Part shown: positions 34,524 to 43,195 of the stretch, piece by piece
Numbering within the stretch: the first letter of the stretch is position 1
Layout: every line of letters begins with the position of its first letter
Notes under the pieces: model-generated
What the model saw: the letters and a program-made list of their open reading frames with translations, nothing else
Databases searched by the model: none
Told to the model about the DNA's origin: nothing
Assembly: GCF_031624495.1 (NCBI RefSeq)
Contig: NZ_JAMQOP010000004.1
Span: forward strand, 310,001-374,000
Direction of reading: 5' to 3'
Source of the DNA: Halogeometricum sp. S1BR25-6
GTDB taxonomy: Archaea; Halobacteriota; Halobacteria; Halobacteriales; Haloferacaceae
DNA: 64,000 bases
Made by a program: the position numbers and the translations under genes

Positions 34524-35615
34524 TCAGTTCACCGAGACCGTCTCGCCCGTCTCGGCCGCCTCGTAGATGGCCGCCAGCGCCCGCATGTCGAGGAGGCCGT
34601 GTTCGGCGTCCGCCACGAACGGCTTCTCTCTGAGGACCCGGTCGGCGAAGTAGTCCAACTCCTCGGTCATCTCGTCGCCGAACACGTCGCTGCGCTCGTC
34701 GTCTATCTCGATTTCGCGCCCGTCCGCCGTTCGGTAGCGGAGATGCTGGTCTGACATCCCGAGGTAGGAGTGCTCCAAGGAGAGTTCGCCCTCGGTGCCG
34801 ACGATGCGGAGGTGCCCCGAGAGGGAGGCGTTCTGGCTGGCGGTGCAGGCGGCGTAGGTGCCGTCGTCGTACTGGACCGTAAACGTCGCGTACTGGTCGG
34901 GCACCTTCTCGAACGCTTCGTCCTCCGAACGCATCTGTGCCGTCACGCTCACCGGGTCGGCGTCGAGGACGAACCGCGCGGTGTTCAGCGGGTAGACGCC
35001 GAGGTCCATCACCGACGCGCCGTAGCCGGCGAGTTCGGGGTCGAGGCGCCACTGGTCGGGACTACCGGAGACGAACTCCAGCATCTGCTGGCCCATGTGT
35101 CCGTGAACGAGCACCGGGTCGCCGACGGCGCCGTTTCGGACGAGTTCGCGCATCCGGCGCACCTGCGGGTCCGTCTGCATCCGGTAGGCGACCATCAGCG
35201 GGACGTCCTCGGTGGCCGCGACGAGTTCCTCGGCGCGTTCGCTCGTCGCCTCCATCGGTTTCTCGCAGAGAATCGCCTTCCCGTGTTCGGCCGCCGCCTC
35301 GGCGTACGGGAGGTGTTTGGCGTTCGGCGTGCAGACGTAGACGGCGTCGTACGCCTCGACGGCCTCGCCGTCGACGAACTCGTCGTAGGTGAGCGTCGCC
35401 TCGACGGTGTCGACGTCGTCGGCGACGTCCCGACCCTTCTCGCGACTGCTGCTGACGAGTACCGTCGTCTCGCAGAACTTCGAGTCCTCGGCGGCGGGTA
35501 TCGTCTGCTCGCGCGTCCACCATCCGAGACCGACCATGGCGAGGCGGAGCGTCCCGTCCTCCAACTCCTCCCAGTCGCGGTCCAAGAGACCGTGTAGGTA
35601 ATCATCGACTGACAT
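34524..35615 (-). CDS. xacA: D-xylose 1-dehydrogenase (Gfo/Idh/MocA family)
   Basis: A 363-residue Gfo/Idh/MocA-family protein. It strongly resembles the NADP-dependent xylose dehydrogenase that starts xylose oxidation in Haloferax volcanii. Shared elements include RLAMVGLGWWTREQTIPAA (Rossmann motif), CETTVLVSSSREK, the catalytic Lys-containing CEKPMEA and VMDLGVYPLNTARF. It should oxidise D-xylose to xylonolactone. Start ATG 35613-35615; the upstream extension to 35642 is less likely. It is divergent from the semialdehyde dehydrogenase that ends the same pathway, with 170 bases between the two starts. Confidence 0.85.
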   Translation of the reverse strand: MSVDDYLHGLLDRDWEELEDGTLRLAMVGLGWWTREQTIPAAEDSKFCETTVLVSSSREKGRDVADDVDTVEATLTYDEFVDGEAVEAYDAVYVCTPNAKHLPYAEAAAEHGKAILCEKPMEATSERAEELVAATEDVPLMVAYRMQTDPQVRRMRELVRNGAVGDPVLVHGHMGQQMLEFVSGSPDQWRLDPELAGYGASVMDLGVYPLNTARFVLDADPVSVTAQMRSEDEAFEKVPDQYATFTVQYDDGTYAACTASQNASLSGHLRIVGTEGELSLEHSYLGMSDQHLRYRTADGREIEIDDERSDVFGDEMTEELDYFADRVLREKPFVADAEHGLLDMRALAAIYEAAETGETVSVN

Positions 35616-35785
35616 GGTATCGAGGTTCGGGGCGACTGGCAAAAGTGTAGTGGACCGACGGCGTGAATCCTAGACGGGTCGGAGAGCGGGCGGTCCGACG
35701 GACGAGCGAGGGCGACGAAGCGCCCCCGTGACACGCGGTGACAGAACCGTAAGAATAGTATGAGAGAACGCTGAACGGGTAGGTG

Positions 35786-37231
35786 ATGACGACAGAGAAA
35801 AACTACGTGGACGGAGAGTGGGTGGACGCCGCTACCGGCGACACCCTCGACGTACAGAACCCGGCGAATCCGAGCGAGACCGTCGCGACGTACCAGCAGT
35901 CCGACGAATCGGACGCGAAGGAGGCCGTCGAGGCCGCCGTCGCAGCGAAAGAAGAGTGGGCGAACACGCCCGGTCCCGAACGCGGACGCATCCTCCGCGA
36001 GGCCGGAACGCTCCTCGGACAGCGCAAGGAGGAACTGACCGACAAACTGGTCGCAGAAGAGGGGAAAGCGCGCGGCGAGGCGTCCGGTGAGGTACAGCGC
36101 GCGATAGACATCTTCCACTACTTCTCGGCGAAGGCGTCCGACCTCGGCGGCACCGTGAAGGGGGCGAGCGGACCGGACACGAACCTCTACACGCGCGAGA
36201 TGCCCGTCGGCGTCGCCGCCCTCGTCACGCCGTGGAACTACCCCATCGCCATCCCGGCGTGGAAACTCGCCCCCGCGCTGGCGGCGGGCAACACCGTCGT
36301 TCTCAAGCCCGCGTCGCTGGCGCCCGGCGTCGTCGTCGAAATCGCCCGCGCCCTGGACGAGGCGGGCCTGCCCGACGGCGTGCTCAACGTCGTCACCGGC
36401 CCCGGCAGCGCGGTCGGCAGCGAGTTCATCGAGAACGAGGGTACCGACGCCGTCTCCTTCACCGGCAGCAGTCAGGTGGGCGAGATGGTGTACGAGCAGG
36501 CGACGGACGCGGGCAAGCGCGTCCAGACCGAACTCGGCGGGAAGAACCCGACGGTCGTGATGGACTCCGCCGACCCCGCGGAAGCCGCGGACATCGTCGC
36601 GAACGGCGGGTTCGGGACGACCGGCCAGTCCTGCACCGCCTGCTCCCGCGCCGTCGTCCACGAGGACGTCTACGACGAGTTCGTCGACGAACTCGTGGAC
36701 CGCGCCGAGTCCATCGACATCGGCCCCGGCAACGAACACGAGATGGGTCCGCAGGTCAGCGAGGACGAACTGAACTCCACGCTGGAGTACATCGATATCG
36801 CGCAGAACGAGGGCGCGACGCTCGCGGCGGGCGGAGACGTCCCCGAGGGTGACAACGTGGAAGAGGGCCACTTCGTCGAGCCAACCGTCTTCACCGACGT
36901 GGAGAACGACATGCGCATCGCCCAAGAGGAGGTGTTCGGCCCCGTCGTCGCCGTCATCAAGGTGTCCGACTACGAGGAGGGCCTGGAAGTCGCCAACGAC
37001 GTGGAGTTCGGCCTCTCGACGAGCATCGTCACCGACGACCACACGGAGGCAAACCGCTTCGTCGAGGAGGCGGAAGCGGGCGTCGTGAAGGTCAACGACA
37101 AGACGACCGGACTGGAACTGCACGTTCCCTTCGGCGGCGTCAAGCGCTCCTCCTCGGAGACGTGGCGCGAGCAGGGCGACGCCGGACTCGACTTCTACAC
37201 CATCGAGAAGACCGTCTACGACAGCTACTGA
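35786..37231 (+). CDS. xacF: Alpha-ketoglutarate semialdehyde dehydrogenase (ALDH superfamily)
   Basis: A 481-residue aldehyde dehydrogenase with catalytic Cys283 (GQSCTACSR) and general-base Glu249 (TELGGKNP). The NAD(P) site is at TPWNYPIAIPAWKLAPAL and the C-terminal oligomerisation strand at PFGGVKRSS. Overall it matches the haloarchaeal enzyme that converts alpha-ketoglutarate semialdehyde to alpha-ketoglutarate, the last step of oxidative xylose and arabinose breakdown. ATG 35786 is preceded by an in-frame GTG at 35783. Divergent from the xylose dehydrogenase, which fits a shared control region. Confidence 0.87.
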   Translation: MTTEKNYVDGEWVDAATGDTLDVQNPANPSETVATYQQSDESDAKEAVEAAVAAKEEWANTPGPERGRILREAGTLLGQRKEELTDKLVAEEGKARGEASGEVQRAIDIFHYFSAKASDLGGTVKGASGPDTNLYTREMPVGVAALVTPWNYPIAIPAWKLAPALAAGNTVVLKPASLAPGVVVEIARALDEAGLPDGVLNVVTGPGSAVGSEFIENEGTDAVSFTGSSQVGEMVYEQATDAGKRVQTELGGKNPTVVMDSADPAEAADIVANGGFGTTGQSCTACSRAVVHEDVYDEFVDELVDRAESIDIGPGNEHEMGPQVSEDELNSTLEYIDIAQNEGATLAAGGDVPEGDNVEEGHFVEPTVFTDVENDMRIAQEEVFGPVVAVIKVSDYEEGLEVANDVEFGLSTSIVTDDHTEANRFVEEAEAGVVKVNDKTTGLELHVPFGGVKRSSSETWREQGDAGLDFYTIEKTVYDSY

Positions 37232-37262
37232 GGGCCCCGACGCGGGCCTTCGTGGCGTCGCG

Positions 37263-37280
37263 GATTCATTCACATGAATC
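37263..37280. promoter_or_regulatory. Palindrome GATTCAT-TCAC-ATGAATC before a TATA-like box
   Basis: Perfect 7-base arms with a 4-base centre, directly followed by CATTAAATAG (about 37280-37289), a TATA-like box about 25 bases before the UspA-family ATG at 37312. The palindrome covers the position of the BRE element. It could be an operator for the UspA/uxuA transcript or a hairpin in the 3' region of the preceding gene. Confidence 0.5.
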
Positions 37281-37311
37281 ATTAAATAGGTCGCCCCCGA
37301 ACTCGCGGTGT

Positions 37312-37764
37312 ATGAGAGACGCACTCGTAGTGATGGAGGATCGAGAGGGATGTGCAGCGTTACTCCGTGAGGCCGCGGCCTACGCCGCCGGGGCGGGAAC
37401 CGACCTCGTCCTGTACTCGCCGCTGACCGGCGAGGAGTACAAGGAGGCCATCGAGACGCTCGACGAAATCGGACGCATCGAGAACCGCGACTACAGCGAC
37501 GAGGAGGCCCTCGGCGTCGCGCGGCAGTTCGCCGAGCGGATGGCGAAGGAGACCCTCGACGGCGACGTGGCGTGGTCCGTCGTCGCCGACGTGAACGAGG
37601 AACTGGAGGCGCGTCACGTCATCGACGCCGCGGAGAGCCGAGACTGCGACCACGTGTTCACCCTCGGTCGCCGTCGGTCGCCGACGGGGAAGGCCGTCTT
37701 CGGCGACGAGACCCAGCGGCTCATCCTGAACTTCGAGGGATACGTGACGGTGAAGGTGGAGTGA
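37312..37764 (+). CDS. Universal stress protein family (UspA-like)
   Basis: A 150-residue protein with the UspA alpha/beta fold: an N-terminal strand DALVVMEDREG, a helix REAAAYAAGAGTDLVLYSP and a C-terminal nucleotide-loop-like GRRRSPTGKAVFGDETQRL matching the ATP-binding G-x2-G-x9-G-S/T motif. Start ATG 37312 follows a TATA-like box. Its TGA overlaps by one base the ATG of the mannonate dehydratase gene, so the two are translated together; a link of a stress/nucleotide sensor to uronate catabolism is implied but its role is unknown. Confidence 0.82.
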   Translation: MRDALVVMEDREGCAALLREAAAYAAGAGTDLVLYSPLTGEEYKEAIETLDEIGRIENRDYSDEEALGVARQFAERMAKETLDGDVAWSVVADVNEELEARHVIDAAESRDCDHVFTLGRRRSPTGKAVFGDETQRLILNFEGYVTVKVE

Positions 37765-38729
37765 TGGATACGACGCTGATGCTTCCGCCGCGTCCGGACC
37801 GGCGGTGGACGCTCGCGCGGCAACTGGGACTCTCGACCGCGGTCGTCCGGTTCTGGGGTGAGGAGGAGTGGTGGACGTACGACTCGCTGTTGAAGACGAG
37901 AAACCGCTTCGCCGACCACGGCCTCTCGCTCGACGTCGTCGAAGACCGGCCGCCGATGACGAAGACGGTGCTCGGCGAGGAGGGCCGAGACGGGGAGATA
38001 GCGACGGTCAAGGAGTTGCTCCGGAACATGGGACGGGCCGGAATCGGCGTCTACTCGTGGGTGTGGACGGAGAACCCGGTCGGCGTGATTCGGACTTCGG
38101 ACGCCGTCCGCCTGCGCGGCGACTCGCGGACGACGGCGTACGACCACGAGCAGTCCGAACGCGGACCGGACCACCCCGCCGAGATATCGGAGGCGGAACT
38201 GTGGGAGAACTTGGCATACTTCTTAGAGGAGGTCGTCCCCGTCGCGGAGGAGGCGGGCGTGAAACTCGCGCTTCACCCCGACGACCCGCCGGTCGAGTCG
38301 GCGCGCGGCGTGCCGCGCCTCGTGAACTCCGTCGAGAACGTGCGGCGCATCCTCGACATCTCCGACAGCCCGAACCACGGGCTCACGTTCTGTCAGGGCA
38401 ACTTCTCGGCGATGGGCGCCGACGTACCCGCGACGATTCGGGAGTTCGGCGACCGCATCCACTTCGTCCATTTCCGCGACGTGGAGGGCGAGGCGGAGTC
38501 GTTCGTCGAGACGTGGCACGACGAGGGGCAGACGGACATGCCGGCGGCGATGGACGCCTACCGGGAGGTCGGTTTCGACGGTCCCATCCGCCCCGACCAC
38601 GTCCCGAAGATGCTCGGCGAGGAGGACCGAGAGGGGGCGGCCTCCGGCTACACCGACATGGGTCGACTGTTCGCCGTCGGCTACATGAAGGGGCTGACGG
38701 AGCGAGCGGAGCGCTCCGAGACGCGGTAG
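37764..38729 (+). CDS. uxuA: Mannonate dehydratase
   Basis: A 321-residue TIM-barrel enzyme of the UxuA family. Marks are KLALHPDDPP (metal-binding His), NHGLTFCQGNFSAMG (metal Cys region), VHFRDVEG and the C-terminal RPDHVPKM. It dehydrates D-mannonate to 2-keto-3-deoxygluconate. It is shorter than the E. coli enzyme (394) but all ligand motifs are present. The ATG overlaps the UspA stop by one base, and glucuronate isomerase follows after 66 bases, giving two steps of the glucuronate route. The reductase for fructuronate is not obvious in the window; the SDR at 16850 or the ADH at 15690 are candidates. Confidence 0.92.
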   Translation: MDTTLMLPPRPDRRWTLARQLGLSTAVVRFWGEEEWWTYDSLLKTRNRFADHGLSLDVVEDRPPMTKTVLGEEGRDGEIATVKELLRNMGRAGIGVYSWVWTENPVGVIRTSDAVRLRGDSRTTAYDHEQSERGPDHPAEISEAELWENLAYFLEEVVPVAEEAGVKLALHPDDPPVESARGVPRLVNSVENVRRILDISDSPNHGLTFCQGNFSAMGADVPATIREFGDRIHFVHFRDVEGEAESFVETWHDEGQTDMPAAMDAYREVGFDGPIRPDHVPKMLGEEDREGAASGYTDMGRLFAVGYMKGLTERAERSETR

Positions 38730-38795
38730 TCGGTCCCCGTTTCCCGTTTCGAGGCCCGCGCGAACTTTTTTATCGCCCGGCGCAGAGACTCGCGT

Positions 38796-40163
38796 ATGGG
38801 ACTCATCGACGAGGGCTACCTACTGGAGACGGACGCGGCGGCGGCGCTCTACGACGCTATCGAGGACCTCCCGATAGTCGACCCGCACAACCACATCGAC
38901 ATGGCCGAGGTCGTCGAGAACAAAGCGTGGAGCGACGTCTGGGCGGTCGAAGGCGCGACCGACCACTACGTCTGGCAACTCATGCGCAAGCGCGGCGTTC
39001 CCGAGGAGAAGGTGACCGGCGACGCGAGCAACCGCGAGAAGTGGACTGCCCTCGCCGAGGTGTTCCCCGACTTCGCCGGTAACCCGACGTACGAGTGGGT
39101 CCACCTCGACCTGCAGCGCCGATTCGGTATCGAGAAACCCCTGAACGCGGAGACGGCCGACGAGATATGGGAGGAGACGAAACGGCAACTGGCCGAACCC
39201 GAGAAGCGACCGCAGGCGGTCCTCCGGGAGATGGACGTCGAGGTGCTCTGCAGCAGCGACGACCCGACCTCCCGCCTCGAGTACCACGAACGCGCGGAGA
39301 CCGAAGTGGAGGGCGTCGAGATACGGCCCACGTGGCGCCCCGACCGGGCGCTGAAGATAGAGAACCCGGAGTGGTCGACGTTCGTCGCCGAACTGGACGA
39401 GGCGACCGAGAGCGGCGTCGAGACGTTCGGGGGCTTTCTCGCCGCCCTCGCGGAGACGCACGAGTATTTCGCCGAGCACGGCTGCGTCGCCTGCGACGTC
39501 GGCACGGGGACGACGCCGGTATCGAGGCCGGTCGACCGCGAACGCGCCGCCGGCGTGTACAAAAAGGCGCGCCGCGGCGACGACGTCGACGAGGATGCGG
39601 TGCGCGATTTCAAGGCGTACCTCCTCGGATTCGTCGGCCGCCTGAACGCCGACGCCGGGTGGGTGACGCAGTTGCACGTCGGGGCGGTCCGGGACTACCG
39701 CGAGTCGCTGTACGAGTCGGTCGGGGCGAACGCCGGCGGCGACGTCTCGACGCAGGACGTCGACCTCGTCGACAAGTTGGACCACTTCCTCGACGAGTTC
39801 GACGGGGAGATGGAGATAGTCCTCTACACGCTCGACCCGACGCATTACCCGAGTGCGACGGTGCTCGCCCGGACGTACCCGAACGTGAGCGTCGGACCGG
39901 CGTGGTGGTTCAACGACAGTCCGTTCGGCATCGAGAACCAACTGGAACGCGTCGCGGCGGTGGACCTGCTCGCCAACTACGCCGGCATGGTCAGCGACTC
40001 GCGGAAACTCGTCTCCTACGGGTCGCGCTTCGAGATGTTCCGGCGCTCGCTGGCGAACGTCGTCGGGAGGATGGTCGAACGCGGGCGAATTCCCCGCAAG
40101 AACGCCGAACGACTCGTCGAGCACGTGGCGTACGACCGGCCGAAGGAGCTGTACGGACTCTGA
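38796..40163 (+). CDS. uxaC: Glucuronate isomerase
   Basis: A 455-residue amidohydrolase-superfamily enzyme of the UxaC family. The His-x-His metal motif is in IVDPHNHIDM, TWRPDRALK is the substrate-binding strand, and the C-terminal NDSPFGIENQLERVAAVDLL and SDSRKLVSYGSRFEMFRR are typical. It isomerises D-glucuronate to fructuronate, using glucuronate freed by the GH67 enzyme. A TATA-like ACTTTTTTATC about 30 bases before the ATG suggests its own leaderless promoter as well as read-through from uxuA. Confidence 0.93.
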   Translation: MGLIDEGYLLETDAAAALYDAIEDLPIVDPHNHIDMAEVVENKAWSDVWAVEGATDHYVWQLMRKRGVPEEKVTGDASNREKWTALAEVFPDFAGNPTYEWVHLDLQRRFGIEKPLNAETADEIWEETKRQLAEPEKRPQAVLREMDVEVLCSSDDPTSRLEYHERAETEVEGVEIRPTWRPDRALKIENPEWSTFVAELDEATESGVETFGGFLAALAETHEYFAEHGCVACDVGTGTTPVSRPVDRERAAGVYKKARRGDDVDEDAVRDFKAYLLGFVGRLNADAGWVTQLHVGAVRDYRESLYESVGANAGGDVSTQDVDLVDKLDHFLDEFDGEMEIVLYTLDPTHYPSATVLARTYPNVSVGPAWWFNDSPFGIENQLERVAAVDLLANYAGMVSDSRKLVSYGSRFEMFRRSLANVVGRMVERGRIPRKNAERLVEHVAYDRPKELYGL

Positions 40164-40402
40164 ACCGATGGACGACGTCCGGAGTCCGTCGTACCGACGC
40201 AGCGGATGACGGACCCAAGTGGTAACGAACACGAGTGACGGCCGAACACGGAATCCACGTTAACGCGCTAGCGCAGGGCTTCATCCGTACCGAAAATCGG
40301 GCAGACGAAAGAATCGGCCGACGACACGAACGACGGCAAGCCGCGGAGCGGCGACCCGCCGACCGAAACGATTAGTAGCTCCCCCGAACGTGTACAAACG
40401 CC

Positions 40403-40433
40403 CGTCGAACGCTCCACGGGAGCGTCGTCGACG
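40403..40433. repeat. Long hairpin, 13 base pairs with 2-base bulge
   Basis: Inner arms ACGCTCC (40409-40415) and GGAGCGT (40419-40425) close a 3-base loop. Outer arms CGTCGA (40403-40408) and TCGACG (40428-40433) extend the stem with a 2-base bulge at 40426-40427. Stable enough to form in RNA on either strand. Confidence 0.5.
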
Positions 40434-40468
40434 GCTCTCTGGTAACGTAGCTCCGAACGCGCTGTCCC

Positions 40469-40492
40469 GGCGCCACCTGCCCCGGTGGCGCC
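40469..40492. repeat. Perfect 9-bp hairpin GGCGCCACC-N6-GGTGGCGCC
   Basis: Two perfect 9-base arms around the loop TGCCCC. Lies 35 bases after the first hairpin in a region with no coding frame, so it is not explained by protein sequence. Terminator or part of a structured RNA. Confidence 0.5.
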
Positions 40493-40605
40493 ACTCTCAC
40501 ACCGCCGAGCGACGCGTCCGCCCGGCCGGTCCCCGACCGTGCGCTCCGCATCTTTCGTTCTCTATTTCAGAATTATATTCACACGCTGCTCGGGGAGTCG
40601 ATACA

Positions 40606-40618
40606 ACAATAGTATTGT
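40606..40618. promoter_or_regulatory. AT-rich palindrome ACAATA-G-TATTGT
   Basis: A perfect 6-base inverted repeat with a one-base centre. Nearly the same sequence (ACAATACTATTG) occurs at 55163-55174. Promoter-like AT-rich sequence lies at 40555-40620. It could be an operator; which transcript it would serve is unclear because both flanking genes end here. Confidence 0.35.
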
Positions 40619-40709
40619 AACGGTGGGCAGGGGACAGAACGATTCGGTCGAAGCGAGTGGAGGGGGCGCGAGCGTTTCGGCCCCTCCGTTCTGAGAGGGG
40701 GAACGCCCG

Positions 40710-41465
40710 TCAGTAGTTGATGTTGAGTTCCACCACGTTCGCCGCGCTGAGAACCCGTTCCGGGAGTTCGCCGTGGAGGTCGTCGTCGCTGACGCGACTC
40801 GCCGGCGCGGAGACGCTGATGGCCCCCAGCACCTCACCGGACGACGCCTTCACCGGAGCGGCGAGACACCGAAGCCCCGCCAGTCGCTCGCCGTCGTCGA
40901 TAGCGTACCCGCGTTCTCGGACGTCGTCGAGGGCCTCGAACAGTTCCTCACGGGTGCCGATGCTCTTCGACGTCTCCTGTTCGAGTCCGCGTCGGTCGAC
41001 GATTTCGTCGACGCGCGACTCGGGGAGGTGAGCGAGGATGGCCTTTCCGAGCGCCGTCGTGTGCAGGTACGCGCGCATGCCCGCGTACGTGTCCAAGTCG
41101 ACGGCGTCCTCCCCCTTCGAGCGCATCAGGTAGACGGCCATCCCCTGCTCTTCGACCACCAGGTTGGCCAGTTCGCCCGTCTCGTCCGCGAGCGCCTTTA
41201 TTTCGGGTTCGGCGACCTGGTAGAACTCCATCGACTTCCGCACGTAGCCGCCGACTTCGAGGAACTTCAGCCCGAGTTGATACTCGTCGCCCCGTTTCAG
41301 CACGTAGCCGTGCTCCCGCAGCGTCGTCAGGTGGTTGTGCACGCCGCTCTTCCCCATATCGAGATTGTTCGCCAGTTCAGTCACCCCGCAGCGACCCCGC
41401 TCTCGCAGCTCGTCGACGAGAGCGAGCGTCTTCTCGGTCGTCCGCACCGGGTGTTTGGCGTTCAT
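40710..41465 (-). CDS. IclR-family transcriptional regulator (XacR-like)
   Basis: A 251-residue IclR-type regulator. The N-terminal winged helix-turn-helix (about residues 8-70) includes [20 protein letters not shown]; the C-terminal ligand-binding domain includes [23 protein letters not shown] and the conserved Cys in GLRCLAAPV. In Haloferax volcanii an IclR-family protein (XacR) controls xylose and arabinose genes. This is the only DNA-binding regulator seen inside the island and is the natural candidate to control it. Divergent from the GH4 gene, 137 bases between starts, suggesting joint control. Confidence 0.92.
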   Translation of the reverse strand: MNAKHPVRTTEKTLALVDELRERGRCGVTELANNLDMGKSGVHNHLTTLREHGYVLKRGDEYQLGLKFLEVGGYVRKSMEFYQVAEPEIKALADETGELANLVVEEQGMAVYLMRSKGEDAVDLDTYAGMRAYLHTTALGKAILAHLPESRVDEIVDRRGLEQETSKSIGTREELFEALDDVRERGYAIDDGERLAGLRCLAAPVKASSGEVLGAISVSAPASRVSDDDLHGELPERVLSAANVVELNINY

Positions 41466-41602
41466 AGCTAACCATCACCATCTTTACAGCATAAGCGTTC
41501 TGGTCTAGAGAACACTCGCGGGAAACGCGGTCGACGGAGACGGAGGGACCGAGGGTCCTCCGCTCCGGTACCACTTTGTGACCGCGGGTCCGTTTCAGCC
41601 GT

Positions 41603-43084
41603 ATGGACGCAGCTATCGGAGACCACGGTCGGGAGCCGTCGGAATCGCGGTCGACCACCGGTGAGCGTCTCGACGCGGACAATCTCACCGTCGCGTACGT
41701 CGGCGGCGGCAGTCGCCAGTGGGTGCCGAACCTCGTCCAGGACCTCGCTCTCTCGCCCTTCGACGGGACCGTTCGCCTGTACGACGTCGACGTCGAGAGC
41801 GCCGAGCGAAACGCCGAGTTCGGCAACTGGGTCGGGGAGCGAGCGGCGGCCACCGCGGAGTGGGAGTACACGGCGACGGACGACCTCGGTGAGGCACTGA
41901 CCGGCGCGGACGTCGTCCTTCTCTCGACGCAGTACGACCCCACGGAGACGTTCGTCCACGACCTCGACCTGCCGAAGGAGTACGGCATCTACGGGGCGGT
42001 GGCGGCGACCATCGGGCCGGGGGGAATCCTCCGTGCGATGCGTACCATCCCGACGTACCGGAAGTTTGCGGCCGCGATTCGCGAGCGCTGCCCGGACGCG
42101 TGGGTGTTCAACTTCACCAATCCCGTCCACTTCGTCACGCGCGCCCTGTACGACGAGTACCCCGACATCAACGCCGTCGGGATGTGCCACGAGGTGCTCC
42201 ACGGCCGCGACCGACTGGCGGAGTTGGCCGGCGAACACCTCGGGATGGACGCCGACCGGAGCGATATCTCGGTGAACGTGAAAGGGATAAATCACTTCAC
42301 GTGGATCGACGAGGCGTACTGCGACGGCGTCGACCTGTGGCCCCTGCTGGACGAACTGGCATGCGGCGAGGAGGGAAACCGGCGGTTCGCGCCCGCGGAC
42401 CTCGAGGACGAGAGCCCGTTCGCCGACCCGTGGCAGGTGTCGTGGGAACTGTACCGCCGGTTCGGCCTGCTCCCGTTCGCGGGCGACCGCCACATCGTCG
42501 AGTACGCGACGTGGTTCCTGCAGGGCGGCGAGGAGGGGCTGAACCGCTGGGGCGTCAAGCGGACGGGCAGCGACTTCCGGGCGAAGCACTGGACGCCCGC
42601 CGAGTCCGAGCAGACGACGGACGTGGAGGCGTGGCTCTCGGGCGACAGGGAGTTCGAACTCGAAGCCTCCGGGGAGGTGCTCCTCGACGTCCTCGGCGCC
42701 CTCGCCGGGGGCGACGACGTCGTCACGAACGTCAACCTCCCCAACCGAGGGCAGGTGGACGGTATCGAACGCGACACTGTGGTGGAGACGAACGCCCTCG
42801 TCCGCGCCGGCGAGATTCGGCCGTTGAGCGCGGGCGGGTTCCCGCGCCCCGTGCGCTCGTTGGTGCAGGGTCACGTCGACACCATCGAGACCATCACCGA
42901 AGCCTCGCGGACCGGGGACGTCGACCGCGCGTTCCGCGGGTTCCTCCTCGACCCGCAGGTCCGAACGCTGCAGACGGAGGCGGCGCGCGACCTGTTCGCC
43001 GAACTCGTCGCCGTCGAGGAGACGTACCTCGACGGGTGGGACCTCGGGGCGTCCGAGACGCTCGCGGAGGCGGACGCGTACTGA
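41603..43084 (+). CDS. Glycoside hydrolase family 4 (NAD/metal-dependent), possibly alpha-glucuronidase or galacturonidase
   Basis: A 493-residue GH4 enzyme. It has the NAD-binding VAYVGGGSRQWVPNLVQDL, the NFTNPVHF strand, a Cys-His metal site in GMCHEVLHG and GINHFTW with the second metal-site His. GH4 enzymes use NAD and a divalent metal to cleave glycosides by an oxidation-elimination mechanism. The residue pattern after the metal Cys (CHEV) differs from the CHS of alpha-galactosidases. The uronate genes next door suggest a uronosidase, but sequence does not prove it. An acidic N-terminal extension of about 28 residues precedes the fold. Confidence 0.85.
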   Translation: MDAAIGDHGREPSESRSTTGERLDADNLTVAYVGGGSRQWVPNLVQDLALSPFDGTVRLYDVDVESAERNAEFGNWVGERAAATAEWEYTATDDLGEALTGADVVLLSTQYDPTETFVHDLDLPKEYGIYGAVAATIGPGGILRAMRTIPTYRKFAAAIRERCPDAWVFNFTNPVHFVTRALYDEYPDINAVGMCHEVLHGRDRLAELAGEHLGMDADRSDISVNVKGINHFTWIDEAYCDGVDLWPLLDELACGEEGNRRFAPADLEDESPFADPWQVSWELYRRFGLLPFAGDRHIVEYATWFLQGGEEGLNRWGVKRTGSDFRAKHWTPAESEQTTDVEAWLSGDREFELEASGEVLLDVLGALAGGDDVVTNVNLPNRGQVDGIERDTVVETNALVRAGEIRPLSAGGFPRPVRSLVQGHVDTIETITEASRTGDVDRAFRGFLLDPQVRTLQTEAARDLFAELVAVEETYLDGWDLGASETLAEADAY

Positions 43085-43195
43085 GTCGAACGGCCGAAGG
43101 ACGACGCGAGGGTGCCGAAGCGGCCCGCGGACCGGAGCGCCGGCGATTCCGGTTCCGAGACGCTTGATCATGGGTGATTTTACATACGAGACGTG

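Larger units (their letters stand above)
40164..40709. other. Convergent intergenic gap with strong hairpins, no gene
   Basis: 546 bases between the 3' ends of uxaC and the IclR regulator. No credible coding frame. It holds two strong hairpins and an AT-rich palindrome (separate entries) and a short inverted repeat CCCCTC-N6-GAGGGG-like at about 40681-40699 just after the regulator's stop, which could end its transcript. Confidence 0.55.
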
